From Halomonas sp. ALS9 (GTDB lineage Bacteria; Pseudomonadota; Gammaproteobacteria; Pseudomonadales; Halomonadaceae), in assembly GCF_001651035.1 (NCBI RefSeq), contig NZ_LXRG01000054.1, positions 372,001 through 436,000 of the forward strand: 64,000 bases of DNA. Reading direction: 5' to 3'. Of this stretch, positions 35,572-45,583 are shown piece by piece. The notes beneath the pieces are model-generated. The model ran no database searches, was not told the origin of the DNA, and was given only the letters and a program-made list of their open reading frames with translations. Position numbers and translations under genes: made by a program. The number at the start of each line of letters is the position of its first letter. Positions within the stretch are counted from its first letter, which is position 1.

Positions 35572-36549
35572 CTAAGGCAACAAAATAGTAGACCCAGTGG
35601 TTTGACGGCTTTGCAGCGCGTCTTGAGCTTTGCCCGCTTCTGCCAAGGGGTAGCGATTGGCGATATCTATTTTGACTTTGCCGCTTTTCAGCATGGCAAA
35701 GAACTCTTCGCACATCATCTCCAAGCGCTCGCGGGTGTCGGCGTATCCATTTAGGCTGGGGCGCGTCACGTAGAGTGCGCCCTTCTGATTCAGAATACCG
35801 ATATTAACGCCATCCACCGGGCCAGAGGCGTTGCCAAAGCTGACCATCAGTCCACGGGGTTTTAGGCAGTCCAGCGACATTTCCCAGGTGTCTTTACCCA
35901 CCGAGTCATACACTACATCGCACATGTCGCCATTGGTGAGCTCACGTACTCGCTCAACCACATTCTCTTCGCTGTAGTTGATCGTCGCCCAGGCGCCGTT
36001 AGCCATGGCTAGGTCTGCTTTTTCCTGTGAGCTCACGGTACCGATCAGCTTTACGCCCAATGACTTTGCCCACTGACAGGCAATTGACCCCACCCCACCA
36101 GCCGCGGCGTGAAATAGAATGATTTCACCGCCTTTTAGTTCATAGGTTTGGCGGAGCAGATACTGCACGGTTAGGCCTTTCAGCATACTCGCCGCGGCGG
36201 TGTCGAAATCAACGAAGTCAGGTAGCTTGACCACTTTAGCCGCAGGCAACGTATGCAGTTCGGCATAGGCGCCCAAAGGGCCTTGCGCATAGGCAACGCG
36301 GTCACCCACGCTTAGATGTGTAACACCTTCGCCAACCGCCTCGACAACGCCGGCCCCCTCAGTGCCTAGCCCAGACGGCATAGAGGGCGCTGGATAAAGC
36401 CCGGTGCGAAAATAGATATCGATAAAATTAAGGCCGATAGCCTTATTGGCAATACGCACTTCCCCCTGACCAGGTTCAGCGGGAGTAACGTCAACCAGTT
36501 CGAGCGCCTCAGAACCGCCGGTATTGGCAAATTGGATACGCTTAGACAT
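35572..36549 (-). CDS. qorA: NADPH:quinone reductase (zeta-crystallin type MDR)
   Basis: A 325-aa medium-chain dehydrogenase/reductase without structural zinc. It has the QOR N-terminus (GLNFIDIYFRTGLYP), GTEGAGVVEAVG, an AAMLKGLT-like segment (AASMLKGLTVQYLL) and the nucleotide-binding HAAAGGVGSIACQWAKSLG with TVSSQEKA. It probably reduces quinones with NADPH in the cytosol, as E. coli QorA. It is divergent from ugpQ and appears to be monocistronic with a downstream hairpin. Confidence 0.92.
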   Translation of the reverse strand: MSKRIQFANTGGSEALELVDVTPAEPGQGEVRIANKAIGLNFIDIYFRTGLYPAPSMPSGLGTEGAGVVEAVGEGVTHLSVGDRVAYAQGPLGAYAELHTLPAAKVVKLPDFVDFDTAAASMLKGLTVQYLLRQTYELKGGEIILFHAAAGGVGSIACQWAKSLGVKLIGTVSSQEKADLAMANGAWATINYSEENVVERVRELTNGDMCDVVYDSVGKDTWEMSLDCLKPRGLMVSFGNASGPVDGVNIGILNQKGALYVTRPSLNGYADTRERLEMMCEEFFAMLKSGKVKIDIANRYPLAEAGKAQDALQSRQTTGSTILLP

Positions 36550-36814
36550 GAGTATTTCCTTATAACTTATTGAGTTTTTTAATAGTCAACACAGCAACAG
36601 GTACCGTAATACAAGCGCGTCGCGGCGTTTAAATCAAGCTAGCACGCTAGCGTTTTTTTCCTCTATCTTTTTACCAGCGGAATTTAAATCTAGGGTTTTA
36701 AAGGCCTAGAATTTAAGGATTTAAGAATCAAACCACAAAAGAGATGAAATCCTGCTGTCATGCACTCGTGCTAGTATTAGTGCTCTTTTATCGTCTAAGG
36801 CTTAGAGATTTGTC

Positions 36815-37570
36815 ATGACGCATCCCGCCATTCAAGTACCCGCACTTATTGCCCACCGCGGCTACTCCGCCGCCGCCCCAGAAAATACCTTAGCAGCAGT
36901 GCGCGCTGCTCACCAAGCGGGGGCCACATGGGTCGAGCTGGATGTGCAACTGCTGGGTGACGGCACCCCGGTAATTTGGCACGACAGCGACGTCGCGCGC
37001 TGCTCAAACGGACGCGGCAGTCTGGCCTCCATGAATTGGGCTAAGGCGCAAACGCTGGATGCAGGCAGCTGGTTTGACGACCGTTTTTCTGGTGAGAAAA
37101 TGCCCAGTTTGGCGCAAATGCTGGCACTGCTTAACGAGCTGGAGATGGGCGTGAATATGGAAATAAAGGTCAACAAAGGCCGCGACCCTATTGCGCTGGT
37201 TGAACGTGCCCTACCGGAAATGTTGGACACACTCCCCCCCGAGCGTCTGATCATCTCATCCTTCAATGCCAGCGCCCTTAGCCACTGCCGTCAGTTTGCC
37301 AACACAGAGCAGCTGGCCCTAGGCGTGCTGTTCGGTAGCGTGCCCAAAAATTGGCGTGAGCAGTGCGAGGCCATTGAGGCATTCAGTGTGCACCCTCACT
37401 GGCCACGCTTAAAGCGCGCCCAAGCCGACGCGATGCAGCGCGATGGCTATCAAATAATGTGCTATACCGCCAATGACCCCAGCGCCTTTCATAGCCGCTG
37501 GGCGTGGGGTATCGGCAGCGTTATCACCGATGAGCCCGCCGCGTTTAAGCGCTTTTTAGATAGCCATTGA
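36815..37570 (+). CDS. ugpQ: Cytosolic glycerophosphodiester phosphodiesterase
   Basis: Hydrolyses glycerophosphodiesters to sn-glycerol 3-phosphate and an alcohol. The 251-aa protein has no signal peptide, consistent with UgpQ. GDPD motifs are present: [18 protein letters not shown] (catalytic His-Arg and Glu), [21 protein letters not shown] and MEIKVNK. It is adjacent to nfo on the same strand, 46 bases away, and a 17-nt duplication begins at its stop codon. Its product would feed the GlpD pathway encoded 6 kb away. Confidence 0.92.
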   Translation: MTHPAIQVPALIAHRGYSAAAPENTLAAVRAAHQAGATWVELDVQLLGDGTPVIWHDSDVARCSNGRGSLASMNWAKAQTLDAGSWFDDRFSGEKMPSLAQMLALLNELEMGVNMEIKVNKGRDPIALVERALPEMLDTLPPERLIISSFNASALSHCRQFANTEQLALGVLFGSVPKNWREQCEAIEAFSVHPHWPRLKRAQADAMQRDGYQIMCYTANDPSAFHSRWAWGIGSVITDEPAAFKRFLDSH

Positions 37571-37600
37571 TAAGTTCAACCGCTTGATAAGCTCAAGCAC
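37567..37600 (+). repeat. 17-nt tandem duplication at the ugpQ stop
   Basis: TTGATAAGTTCAACCGC (37567-37583), which contains the ugpQ TGA stop, and TTGATAAGCTCAAGCAC (37584-37600) are adjacent copies. Each carries TGATAA, so a second pair of stops lies in a different frame. The nfo ribosome site follows nine bases later. Confidence 0.85.
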
Positions 37601-37616
37601 CGACAAGGAGTCTACC

Positions 37617-38459
37617 GTGAAGTACTTAGGAGCCCACGTGAGTGCCGCTGGCGGCGCAGACCAAGCCGTACACCGAGCGGTAGCCATCGGCGCGGATGCC
37701 TTTGCGCTATTCACTAAAAATCAGCGCCAGTGGCAAGGTAAGCCGCTCACCGATGAAGCGATTCAAGCCTTTCGTGACGCCTGCACCGAGCATAGCTTCG
37801 CCCCAGAGCAGATTCTGCCCCACGACAGTTATCTGATTAATCTTGGCCACCCTGAGCAGGAAGGACTACGCAAATCTCGAGATGCCTTTCTTGATGAGAT
37901 GCAGCGCTGCGAGCAATTAGGGCTGACTCTGCTTAACTTTCACCCCGGCAGTCACTTAAATAAAATCAGCGAAAGCGATTGCTTGAAGCGTATTGCAGAA
38001 TCCGTTAACGAAGCGCTTGCGCATACCCAAGGGGTCACAGCGGTGATTGAAAATACGGCGGGACAAGGCACCAACCTAGGCTGGCGCTTTGAGCATCTAG
38101 CCGAAATCATTGCCCACGTAGACGATAAAACCCGCGTAGGAGTGTGTATTGATACCTGCCACGCCTTTGCGGCGGGCTACGATTTGCGCACTGCAGAGGC
38201 AGCCCAAGCAACGCTTGATGAATTAGCTAGCGTTGTCGGTTTTGAGTATTTGCGCGGCATGCATTTAAACGATGCTAAAAGTGCCCTTGCCAGCCGTGTA
38301 GATCGCCACCATAGCCTGGGTAAAGGCAACATTGGCCTACCCGCTTTTACCACCATCATGCAGGAACCCCGGATTAGCGACATCCCCATGATCCTGGAGA
38401 CTATCGAACCCGAGATCTGGGCTGATGAAATAGCTTGGCTGCGCGCTCAAATCGCTTAG
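37617..38459 (+). CDS. nfo: Endonuclease IV (AP endonuclease)
   Basis: Cleaves DNA 5' to abasic sites in base excision repair. The protein is 280 aa against 285 in E. coli. AP-endonuclease family 2 motifs: GAHVSAAGG at the N-terminus, [15 protein letters not shown] (metal His), VIENTAGQG (metal Glu), [15 protein letters not shown] and HLNDAK with MILETIEP near the C-terminus. The GTG at 37617 has an ideal AAGGAG six bases upstream; the frame extension to 37584 is inside the 17-nt repeat and rejected. It converges on a lipoprotein gene two bases away. Confidence 0.96.
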   Translation: MKYLGAHVSAAGGADQAVHRAVAIGADAFALFTKNQRQWQGKPLTDEAIQAFRDACTEHSFAPEQILPHDSYLINLGHPEQEGLRKSRDAFLDEMQRCEQLGLTLLNFHPGSHLNKISESDCLKRIAESVNEALAHTQGVTAVIENTAGQGTNLGWRFEHLAEIIAHVDDKTRVGVCIDTCHAFAAGYDLRTAEAAQATLDELASVVGFEYLRGMHLNDAKSALASRVDRHHSLGKGNIGLPAFTTIMQEPRISDIPMILETIEPEIWADEIAWLRAQIA

Positions 38460-38461
38460 TT

Positions 38462-38896
38462 TTACATCGCTGAAAGCTTCTCTTCATCCAGTACGCCTGA
38501 CATGCGCACCATGGCGAGCGCTTCATCCAAGCTGCTCATCTCTTCAATCATCACCAGTTCGCTCTCTAAACTCACTGGCTGACCGGCTGTTTCAGACAGC
38601 AGTTTTTCCAGGGAAGCTACATCCATAGCGTCGTCTAAGTGGTGAACATCTACTGAAGCACTGTTGCGGCCCGGCAAGTAGATGGTGCCATTAGAGAAAT
38701 CCACGGCGTAGGCAATTACTCCGGGTACGATAAAAAACAGTAAACCTACCCCATTAGCGACAGCAATAACCGGGTCAATATCACCGCTCAATTGGCCCTT
38801 ACGCTCAGGATGAAAGAGCGTACCACAACCACTCAAAGACACGATGGAAACGCCAACCACGGCGCCAGTCAACCAGCGACGAACTGCTTGATGCAT
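38462..38896 (-). CDS. Conserved putative lipoprotein
   Basis: A 144-aa protein with a lipoprotein signal peptide (lipobox VSLSGC) followed by GTLFHPERKGQ and a hydrophobic stretch (GVGLLFFIVPGVIAYAVDF) leading into NGTIYLP. I recall similar uncharacterised lipoproteins in pseudomonads, but no function is known. The C-terminal third is acidic and helical. ATG 38896 is chosen because GAGGGA precedes it at good spacing; the ORF begins six codons earlier. It converges with nfo. Confidence 0.78.
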   Translation of the reverse strand: MHQAVRRWLTGAVVGVSIVSLSGCGTLFHPERKGQLSGDIDPVIAVANGVGLLFFIVPGVIAYAVDFSNGTIYLPGRNSASVDVHHLDDAMDVASLEKLLSETAGQPVSLESELVMIEEMSSLDEALAMVRMSGVLDEEKLSAM

Positions 38897-39088
38897 GAAG
38901 GTTCCCTCAAACAAAAAAAGTAACGATAGCCGATATAGCGTATTGCGCTTTGGTTTTTTTGCCGACTACCGCGCCATAAAACTCGATAAGTTTAGCACAG
39001 CCATCCACAAGCATAGATGATTTAGCGATAAGGACTATTTTGCCGCTTCAACCGCTAGGCCGTACAATGCCAGGATTCAACGCTTTTA

Positions 39089-39151
39089 AGCACTTTTTCA
39101 AGAACTTTTTCCAGAAACCTGTTTTCAAAACCTGTTTTCAAAACCAAGGAA
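39089..39151 (+). repeat. 12/13-nt tandem array covering the proS leader
   Basis: Units at 39089 and 39101 are 12 nt (AGCACTTTTTCA, AGAACTTTTTCC); those at 39113, 39126 and 39139 are 13 nt (AGAAACCTGTTTT, CAAAACCTGTTTT, CAAAACCAAGGAA). The last unit contains the AAGGA ribosome site of proS. Confidence 0.82.
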
Positions 39152-39162
39152 TGCTAACGCCC

Positions 39163-40881
39163 ATGCGCGCCAGCCAACTATTGATTGCCACTCTAAAAGA
39201 AACCCCGGCTGACGCCGAAGTCATTAGCCACCAGCTAATGCTCCGCGCTGGGATGATTCGCCGCTTAACCTCTGGGCTTTACACCTGGCTGCCACTTGGC
39301 CTGCGTACACTGCGCAAGGTGGAAGCCATTGTGCGCGAAGAGATGAACCGCGCCGGTGCTCAAGAGGTTCTCATGCCCGCCGTACAGCCCGCCGAACTAT
39401 GGCAAGAGTCTGGTCGTTGGGAGCAGTACGGCCCTGAGTTGTTACGTCTGAAAGATCGCCATGACCGCGACTACTGCGTCGGCCCGACCCACGAAGAGGT
39501 CATCACTGATCTGGTACGTAAAGAGATCGCCAGCTACAAGCAGTTGCCGATCAATTTCTATCAGATCCAAACCAAATTCCGCGACGAGATCCGTCCGCGT
39601 TTTGGGGTGATGCGCTCTCGTGAATTCATTATGAAGGACGCTTACTCCTTCCACCTGGATGAAGCCTCGCTGAAGCAAACCTACCAAGATATGTACGATG
39701 CCTACACGCGTATTTTCACGCGCCTTGGCCTCGACTTCCGCCCAGTTATCGCCGATAACGGCTCTATCGGGGGTACCGGCTCCCACGAGTTCCACGTGCT
39801 CGCGGACTCCGGCGAAGACGACATCGTTTTTTCCAACTCTTCAGACTACGCCGCAAACATGGAAAAGGCCGAAGCTCTGCCTGCTCCGCTGGGCAGCAAC
39901 GTGCAGCGTGAAGCGCCTACCCAAGAGATGCATCTGGTAGATACGCCTAACGCCAAGACCATTGCCGCCCTGGTTGAACAGTTCGAGCTGCCGATTGAGA
40001 AAACGGTTAAAACATTGATGGTGCATGCCGCCGAAGGTGGCCTTATCGCCCTGTTGGTGCGCGGCGATCATGAGCTAAACGAGGTAAAAGCCGAAAACCT
40101 TCCGCAAGTGGAAGCGCCGCTGACCATGGCAAGTGAAGAAGAGATTCGCGCCGCGGTTGGCGCTGGCCCCGGCTCACTTGGCCCGGTAGGCCTGAAAATG
40201 CCGGTCATTATTGACCGCAGCGTAGCGCTGATGAGTGACTTCGGCGCCGGCGCCAATGTGGACGATAAACACTACTTCGGCATTAACTGGGAGCGCGACG
40301 TTGCCCTGCCCGAAGTGGCCGACCTGCGCAATGTGGTGGAAGGCGATCCTTCGCCAGACGGCCAAGGCACGCTCTCTATCAAGCGTGGGATTGAGGTTGG
40401 CCACGTTTTCCAGCTAGGTCAAAAGTACTCTCAGGCCATGAACGCCAACGTGTTAGGCGACAATGGCAAGACCAGCCACCCATGGATGGGTTGCTACGGC
40501 ATCGGCGTGACCCGAGTAGTAGCCGCGGCTATTGAGCAGAACCACGACGAATCCGGCATTATCTGGCCTAACGCCATTGCGCCGTTCCAGGTGGCACTGG
40601 TACCGATGAATGCGCACAAATCCCAGCGTGTGCGTGAAGAGTCTGAACGTCTTTACCAAGCGCTAACCGCTGCAGGCTTAGATGTATTGTTGGATGACCG
40701 CGACACCCGTCCCGGCGTTAAGTTTGCTGATCTGGAATTGATGGGCGTTCCCCACCGCTTGGTGATCGGCGACCGCGGCCTGGACAACGGCGAACTGGAA
40801 TATAAAGGTCGCCGAGATAGCGAAGCCACCATGGTGCCTGCGGATCAAATCATCGACTTTTTGCGTGAGAAAGCTAGCTAA
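39163..40881 (+). CDS. proS: Prolyl-tRNA synthetase, bacterial type
   Basis: Charges tRNA-Pro. From ATG 39163 it is 572 aa, the exact E. coli length, opening [20 protein letters not shown]. The class II core has motif 1 region around [12 protein letters not shown], motif 2 [17 protein letters not shown] and motif 3 [13 protein letters not shown]. The INS editing domain sits between about residues 225 and 395 ([14 protein letters not shown]; misacylated Ala-tRNA clearance). The HGTP anticodon-binding domain is C-terminal. A 41-codon upstream extension consists largely of the tandem array and is not expected to be translated. The lytic transglycosylase start overlaps the end. Confidence 0.96.
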   Translation: MRASQLLIATLKETPADAEVISHQLMLRAGMIRRLTSGLYTWLPLGLRTLRKVEAIVREEMNRAGAQEVLMPAVQPAELWQESGRWEQYGPELLRLKDRHDRDYCVGPTHEEVITDLVRKEIASYKQLPINFYQIQTKFRDEIRPRFGVMRSREFIMKDAYSFHLDEASLKQTYQDMYDAYTRIFTRLGLDFRPVIADNGSIGGTGSHEFHVLADSGEDDIVFSNSSDYAANMEKAEALPAPLGSNVQREAPTQEMHLVDTPNAKTIAALVEQFELPIEKTVKTLMVHAAEGGLIALLVRGDHELNEVKAENLPQVEAPLTMASEEEIRAAVGAGPGSLGPVGLKMPVIIDRSVALMSDFGAGANVDDKHYFGINWERDVALPEVADLRNVVEGDPSPDGQGTLSIKRGIEVGHVFQLGQKYSQAMNANVLGDNGKTSHPWMGCYGIGVTRVVAAAIEQNHDESGIIWPNAIAPFQVALVPMNAHKSQRVREESERLYQALTAAGLDVLLDDRDTRPGVKFADLELMGVPHRLVIGDRGLDNGELEYKGRRDSEATMVPADQIIDFLREKAS

Positions 40882-41458
40882 AGCAGTAACGCTTAGCGGG
40901 GTGCTGCTGAGCAGCGCAGGGTTTGTAGCGACAAACCCCGTTGCGGCTCAGCCGCTACCCCAACCCCTGCGCCCTACCTTTGAAGCCGCCAACCAGCAGC
41001 ATCAAACGCCCCAACAACAGCGGGTAGCGCGCCAGTGGCGTGAACGCATGGACATTCCACTGGCGCGTTTTATGGATGACGCCGTGCAGCGCGAGACGCT
41101 GCTAACCCGCATCTATCAAGAAGCCAGACTGGCAGTCTTACCACCGGATTTAGTGCTCGCCTTGATTCAGGTAGAGAGCGCCTTCAAAGCCAATGCTGTC
41201 TCCTCAGCAGGTGCCGTCGGCTTGATGCAAATCATGCCTTTCTGGGTCAGCGAGCTGGGGCTGCCGATTGATGATTTAACCTATCCGCCGCGCAATCTGC
41301 GCTATGGCTGTACGATTTTGGCGCACTATCTAGCCATTGAAAATGGCGACTTTACGCGTGCTCTAGCCCGCTATAACGGTAGCCTGGGGCAAACCTGGTA
41401 CCCGGAGCGAATCATGCGTGCTTGGCGAGAGACCTGGCGCCACCCCACCCTGCGTTAA
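40865..41458 (+). CDS. Periplasmic lytic transglycosylase (SLT family)
   Basis: A 197-aa peptidoglycan-cleaving enzyme with an N-terminal signal peptide ([20 protein letters not shown]). The SLT domain has the catalytic Glu104 in [27 protein letters not shown], followed by [13 protein letters not shown] and [10 protein letters not shown]. The GTG start lies inside the proS 3' end (17-base overlap), implying translational coupling. It resembles small soluble transglycosylases found next to proS in related gammaproteobacteria; which glycan population it acts on is unknown. Confidence 0.88.
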   Translation: MRKLAKAVTLSGVLLSSAGFVATNPVAAQPLPQPLRPTFEAANQQHQTPQQQRVARQWRERMDIPLARFMDDAVQRETLLTRIYQEARLAVLPPDLVLALIQVESAFKANAVSSAGAVGLMQIMPFWVSELGLPIDDLTYPPRNLRYGCTILAHYLAIENGDFTRALARYNGSLGQTWYPERIMRAWRETWRHPTLR

Positions 41459-41462
41459 ACTG

Positions 41463-41482
41463 TTGGCTTACCGTTAAGCCAA
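41463..41482 (+). terminator. Hairpin after the lytic transglycosylase
   Basis: TTGGCTTA/TAAGCCAA with loop CCGT lies five bases after the stop. The following bases (ACGCATGACTTTT) carry only a delayed T run, so termination efficiency is uncertain. Confidence 0.5.
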
Positions 41483-41573
41483 ACGCATGACTTTTCTGCC
41501 TAATCCATTCACTATAAAGCTCAACACTGTGTCAGCTAACTACTCGCTAGCTTAATGAGGGATACCCGTCGCA

Positions 41574-42257
41574 ATGCCAATACAACAACATCGCCCTTTT
41601 ATGGGCTTCATCAGCGCATACGCAACCCCATTATTGGCAGTAGCTTTAATACCACTTCTTGTCTCCACCGCTAACGCCGCGCAGATAACGGTTCGCAGCA
41701 CTGACGGCCAGCCACTTGAGGACGCCGTCATTGAGGTTTACTACGAGACAGCGGCAGGTAACCCACCTCAAGAAGAGAACATCTATCAGCGCGATGCTGC
41801 CTTTCACCCTAAGGTACTGACTGTGCCTACGGGCAGCTATGTCGCCTTTCCCAACCAAGATACAACGCGTCACCACGTCTACTCCTTTTCACCGGCCAAA
41901 ACCTTTGATTTAAATCTCTACCTGCAAGAAACGCCGCCGCCGGTTCAGTTCGACCAACCCGGCGTTGTCGTTTTAGGGTGCAATATCCACGACCATATGC
42001 AGGCATTTATTGTTGTCAGCGAGGCCCCCTATGCGGCGACGACCAATTCTGAAGGCTCGCTTGAGCTACCCGCGCTTCCGGCTGGCGAGCATCGTGTGCG
42101 CGTTTGGCACCCACAGCTTGATGACAACCAACAAATCTGGTGGGAAGGGATGGTGTCGGATACCGACAAACTAGACGTCAGTTTGGAACTTAACGCGCTG
42201 CCACCTCCAGCGCCTACGCTCTCGCCCCTTCAGCAGCGTTTTAAAGATGCCACTTAA
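41574..42257 (+). CDS. Periplasmic cupredoxin-like protein (methylamine-utilisation type)
   Basis: A 227-aa secreted protein with a signal peptide (LLVSTANAAQ). A blue-copper-like fold is suggested by FPNQDTTRHHVYSFSP (His100/101) and VLGCNIHDHMQAF (Cys136, His139/141, Met142), giving the His-Cys-His-Met set of type I copper sites. A C-terminal carboxypeptidase-regulatory-like beta domain follows (LPALPAGEHRVRVWHP). Such proteins are often labelled methylamine utilisation protein, but no methylamine genes are here. It starts a four-gene plus-strand unit with the EAL protein, DUF3034 and globin lipoprotein, suggesting periplasmic redox or metal sensing. Confidence 0.8.
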   Translation: MPIQQHRPFMGFISAYATPLLAVALIPLLVSTANAAQITVRSTDGQPLEDAVIEVYYETAAGNPPQEENIYQRDAAFHPKVLTVPTGSYVAFPNQDTTRHHVYSFSPAKTFDLNLYLQETPPPVQFDQPGVVVLGCNIHDHMQAFIVVSEAPYAATTNSEGSLELPALPAGEHRVRVWHPQLDDNQQIWWEGMVSDTDKLDVSLELNALPPPAPTLSPLQQRFKDAT

Positions 42258-42307
42258 GCCCCTACCAACATTCAGGAAATGGTGAATCGCCACTTAGTGA
42301 GGTTGCT

Positions 42308-44674
42308 ATGCGCTTTAGAACGCGCCTGATGCTCGTGCTACTGACCGTGGTGATTGTCTCGCAACTCGCCACTGGGCTGGCATTCCTGCGTGCGACCCAA
42401 AACGACGTCATTGCGAAAGGTTCCCAGCGCTTAGAAGTGGGCGCTAATGTATTGGCACAGTTGCTGGACGCCCGCGGTGAGCAGCTAGCCAACAACGTTG
42501 CCATCCTCGCCGATGACTTCGGGTTTAAAAGCGCTGTTTCCACTCAGGACACCGAGACACTCTACTCTGTGCTGGCCAATCACGGTGACCGAGCTAAGGC
42601 AGACATAGTGTTGCTCAGTGGTCTAGATGGACATATTTTAGCCAGCAGCCATCATGCGCAAAACAGCCCGATGCCCTTCCCCCAACTATTCGAGCGGGCT
42701 CGCCAAGAGGGCGAAGCGGTTAGCGTTGTCATCGCCGAGGGGCAGCCTTACGAATTTGCCCTGCTGCCCGTACGCGCTCCCAACCTGATTGGCTGGGTAG
42801 GTATGGGCTTTTTGATCAATGAAGCAGTAACGGAAGAGATTAATACGTTAACCGGGCTGGACATTAGCGTGGTTAACTTTCTCGATAATCGAGAGATCAC
42901 CTACCTGGCAAGCACTCATGACAAGCAGTTAGCCCAACAATTAATGAACGGACGTGGTAGCGAGCTCAGCGAAGGTGAATACACCTTACACAGTCAGATG
43001 ACGCCGGATGCTGAGTACCTTTCCTATGCGAGCCAGCTCTATTCCGACGCTGCCAATCACACCTATGCGCTGCTGCAACTCTCCCGCAACGAACTACTCG
43101 GTGCTTATCGTTCATTGCAGTGGCAACTGCTGGGAATCATTGCCCTGATCCTGCTGTTTACCGTGCTGATTGCCATGTGGAGTGCGCGAAGTATGAGCAA
43201 ACCGCTAATGGAGCTGGCACAGGCGGCACAGCGCATTGGACGCGGAGAACGTTTCACCGAGTTACCGAACGGTACTGAGCACAGCGAAACCGGGTTGCTG
43301 GCGTCGACACTACTCGCCATGCAAGAGGGCATCGCTCAACGCGAGGCCACGCTCCATCACCAGTCTCGCCACGACTTACTCACCGACCTGGCCAATCGCG
43401 TCAGTGCCCAGGAGGATATTAGCCTTTTGATCAAACGCGGCGAACCGTTTACCTTAATGCGCCTTGCGATTAATAACTTCCGCGATATTAACGACACCTT
43501 CGGCTACGCGCTGGGGGATCATATGCTGGTCACCCTGGCCAAGCGTTTACAGCACTTAGATGCTGACAGCACAGCCTACCGACTTGATGGCGATGAACTG
43601 CTACTCTTGGTGAAGCAGTCGAGAACTGACTTTGCCTGGCGGACACGTCTTTTCACCACCTTGCACCAGCCTATCGATCTTGATAAATCCCCCATCACAC
43701 CGTCACTCTCGGCGGGTGAGACCAACTACCCCGACCACGGCGACGGCCCTCAACTGCTGCTGCGTAGGGCCGATATTGCACTGGATATGGCGCGTCGCCA
43801 TCGCCAGCCCCATCAACGCTACCTAGAGGGTCAGGATGAGCATCATTTACGCCAGCTCACCTTAATTCGAGACCTACAGGACGCGGTGAGCAACGGTGAG
43901 CTATGGATGGCCTACCAGCCTAAAGTTGATACACGAAGTGGCCATGTTAATCAGTGTGAGGCGTTGATGCGTTGGCGCCATCCTTCACTGGGCTTTGTTC
44001 CTCCCGATGAATTTATTGGCTTGGCAGAGCGCTCAGGGAGCATCCGCATGCTCAGCCAGTGGATGCTGGCCAATGTCTGCGCCCAGCTACATGCCTGGCA
44101 GCAGCGTGGTTACCACTTATCGGTAGCCGTTAACCTCTCCGCCAGCGATGTAATGGATCGCCAATTACCGACTTATCTATCTAGCCTACTTGAGCGCTAT
44201 CGGCTTACCCCTGCTCGCCTGAGTATCGAGGTCACTGAAAGCGCTGTTATGCAGGATGTTGATGCTGCCATGGCAACATTAACGGAGCTCAACAAGCTGG
44301 GACTCCGCATCGCCATTGATGATTACGGCACTGGCTACTCCTCGTTGGCGCAAATCAAACGCCTACCCGTGAATGAACTCAAGATCGACAAATCCTTTGT
44401 GTTGGCGATCGATTCGCAAAAAGATGACTTAACCATTGTCAGCTCGACCATCGACATGGGCCACAGTTTAGGACTGCGCTTAGTGGCCGAAGGCGTTGAG
44501 AATCGCGCCAGCGCTGAGCTGTTAAGCAAGCTCGGCTGTGACTATTTGCAGGGCTATTGGATTGCCAAACCAATGCCCGCTGATGAACTCCCTACTTGGT
44601 TGGATAACTTTACCTCGCTGTCGTTGCCCCACCCCATGTCTTCCATACTAAAGACACTCCAGAGAAAGCCATGA
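42308..44674 (+). CDS. Membrane GGDEF/EAL protein, probable c-di-GMP phosphodiesterase
   Basis: A 788-aa sensor-effector. Helix 1 (residues 7-27), periplasmic sensor domain (28-270), helix 2 (272-293), HAMP (294-345), GGDEF domain (350-500) and EAL domain (515-770). The cyclase motif is degenerate (DGDEL at 427-431), so synthesis is unlikely. The EAL domain keeps EALMRWRHP (551-559), EVTES (641-645), DDYGTG (671-676), KIDKSF (692-697) and EGVE (728-731), consistent with an active phosphodiesterase. It lies 50 bases after the cupredoxin gene, and its stop overlaps the DUF3034 start (ATGA). I infer that its sensor domain responds to a periplasmic redox partner. Confidence 0.92.
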   Translation: MRFRTRLMLVLLTVVIVSQLATGLAFLRATQNDVIAKGSQRLEVGANVLAQLLDARGEQLANNVAILADDFGFKSAVSTQDTETLYSVLANHGDRAKADIVLLSGLDGHILASSHHAQNSPMPFPQLFERARQEGEAVSVVIAEGQPYEFALLPVRAPNLIGWVGMGFLINEAVTEEINTLTGLDISVVNFLDNREITYLASTHDKQLAQQLMNGRGSELSEGEYTLHSQMTPDAEYLSYASQLYSDAANHTYALLQLSRNELLGAYRSLQWQLLGIIALILLFTVLIAMWSARSMSKPLMELAQAAQRIGRGERFTELPNGTEHSETGLLASTLLAMQEGIAQREATLHHQSRHDLLTDLANRVSAQEDISLLIKRGEPFTLMRLAINNFRDINDTFGYALGDHMLVTLAKRLQHLDADSTAYRLDGDELLLLVKQSRTDFAWRTRLFTTLHQPIDLDKSPITPSLSAGETNYPDHGDGPQLLLRRADIALDMARRHRQPHQRYLEGQDEHHLRQLTLIRDLQDAVSNGELWMAYQPKVDTRSGHVNQCEALMRWRHPSLGFVPPDEFIGLAERSGSIRMLSQWMLANVCAQLHAWQQRGYHLSVAVNLSASDVMDRQLPTYLSSLLERYRLTPARLSIEVTESAVMQDVDAAMATLTELNKLGLRIAIDDYGTGYSSLAQIKRLPVNELKIDKSFVLAIDSQKDDLTIVSSTIDMGHSLGLRLVAEGVENRASAELLSKLGCDYLQGYWIAKPMPADELPTWLDNFTSLSLPHPMSSILKTLQRKP

Positions 44675-45573
44675 TGTTATTTCAATCTATGTTTTCATCA
44701 TCCAGCTCGCCCTTTCGCCTCTCCTTTCCCGGCTGCCTTGGGGCCTGCTTAGCCCTGTGCCTTTCGGTCTGTTTAGCGCTTGCTGCCACGCCCTCCTTTG
44801 CCGGTAGCCGTATTGTAGGTACGGGTGGAGTAAGTGCTATTGAAGGGGCCGCGGGAGGGGGGTTATCGCCCTGGGCAGTCCTGACTAGCACCGCAAGCGA
44901 ACAGGAAATAGGCGTAACGGCCGCCACTACCCGTGCCTGGGTGGACGACTACCGGCTAACGGTGACCAGCGCCAGCGTGAATATTTATGATCGTGTTGAA
45001 GTGTCAGTGGCTCGTCAAACCCTTGATTTAGAAACCCTAGGTGGCGAGTTAGGCCAGGATATTTACGGCGCTAAACTGCGCTTATTCGGCGATGTGCTCT
45101 ATTACCCTTGGGGCATTTGGAGCGCTGGCGTACAACACAAGCGACTGGTAGATGGCACTGTGCCCACCGCCCTAGGCGCCGATGAAACGCGCGGTACCGA
45201 TGTGTACCTTAGCGCCAGCAAGCTGCTGTTTAGTGCTGTTGCTGGGCGCAATGTGCTGCTCAACGCCACCCTGCGCAACACCGACGCCAATCAGGGCGGC
45301 CTGCTCGGCTTTGGCGGTGATCAGGGGAACCGATCATGGATGGCCGAGGGCAGCGTCGGCGTCTTCATTACCCCGCGATGGATTGTCGGCGCCGAGTATC
45401 GCCAGAAACCCGATAACCTGAGCGTGGCCACCGAGGACGATTGGCAAAGCCTCTACTCTGCCTACTTTTTCAATAAGCACTTATCACTGACGGGCGCCTG
45501 GTTAGATTTAGGTGACATTGCCGGTCTACCGTCTCAGCACGGCGGCTATCTTTCACTTCAGGCAGCTTTTTAA
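44671..45573 (+). CDS. DUF3034-family outer-membrane-like protein
   Basis: A 300-aa exported protein with a long hydrophobic signal (LSVCLALAATPSFAGS). It has the characteristic GTGGVSAIEGAAGGGLSPWAVL opening and alternating beta-rich segments ending in aromatic FLSLQAAF-like C-terminus (YLSLQAAF), as in outer-membrane barrels. The family (DUF3034) has no known function. The start overlaps the EAL gene stop by four bases, so it is translationally coupled, and the truncated-globin gene follows ten bases later. Its constant partnership with a cyclic-di-GMP enzyme suggests a surface or envelope role in the same response. Confidence 0.8.
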   Translation: MMLFQSMFSSSSSPFRLSFPGCLGACLALCLSVCLALAATPSFAGSRIVGTGGVSAIEGAAGGGLSPWAVLTSTASEQEIGVTAATTRAWVDDYRLTVTSASVNIYDRVEVSVARQTLDLETLGGELGQDIYGAKLRLFGDVLYYPWGIWSAGVQHKRLVDGTVPTALGADETRGTDVYLSASKLLFSAVAGRNVLLNATLRNTDANQGGLLGFGGDQGNRSWMAEGSVGVFITPRWIVGAEYRQKPDNLSVATEDDWQSLYSAYFFNKHLSLTGAWLDLGDIAGLPSQHGGYLSLQAAF

Positions 45574-45583
45574 GCGGGGCGCT

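Noticed and set aside
36640..36665. GCTAGC-AC-GCTAGC with a T run as a terminator
   Set aside because: No gene ends upstream on the plus strand (qorA and ugpQ diverge here) and the loop would be only two bases.
39040..39162. N-terminal extension of ProS
   Set aside because: The extension is largely translated tandem repeat; ATG 39163 gives the exact family length and N-terminus.
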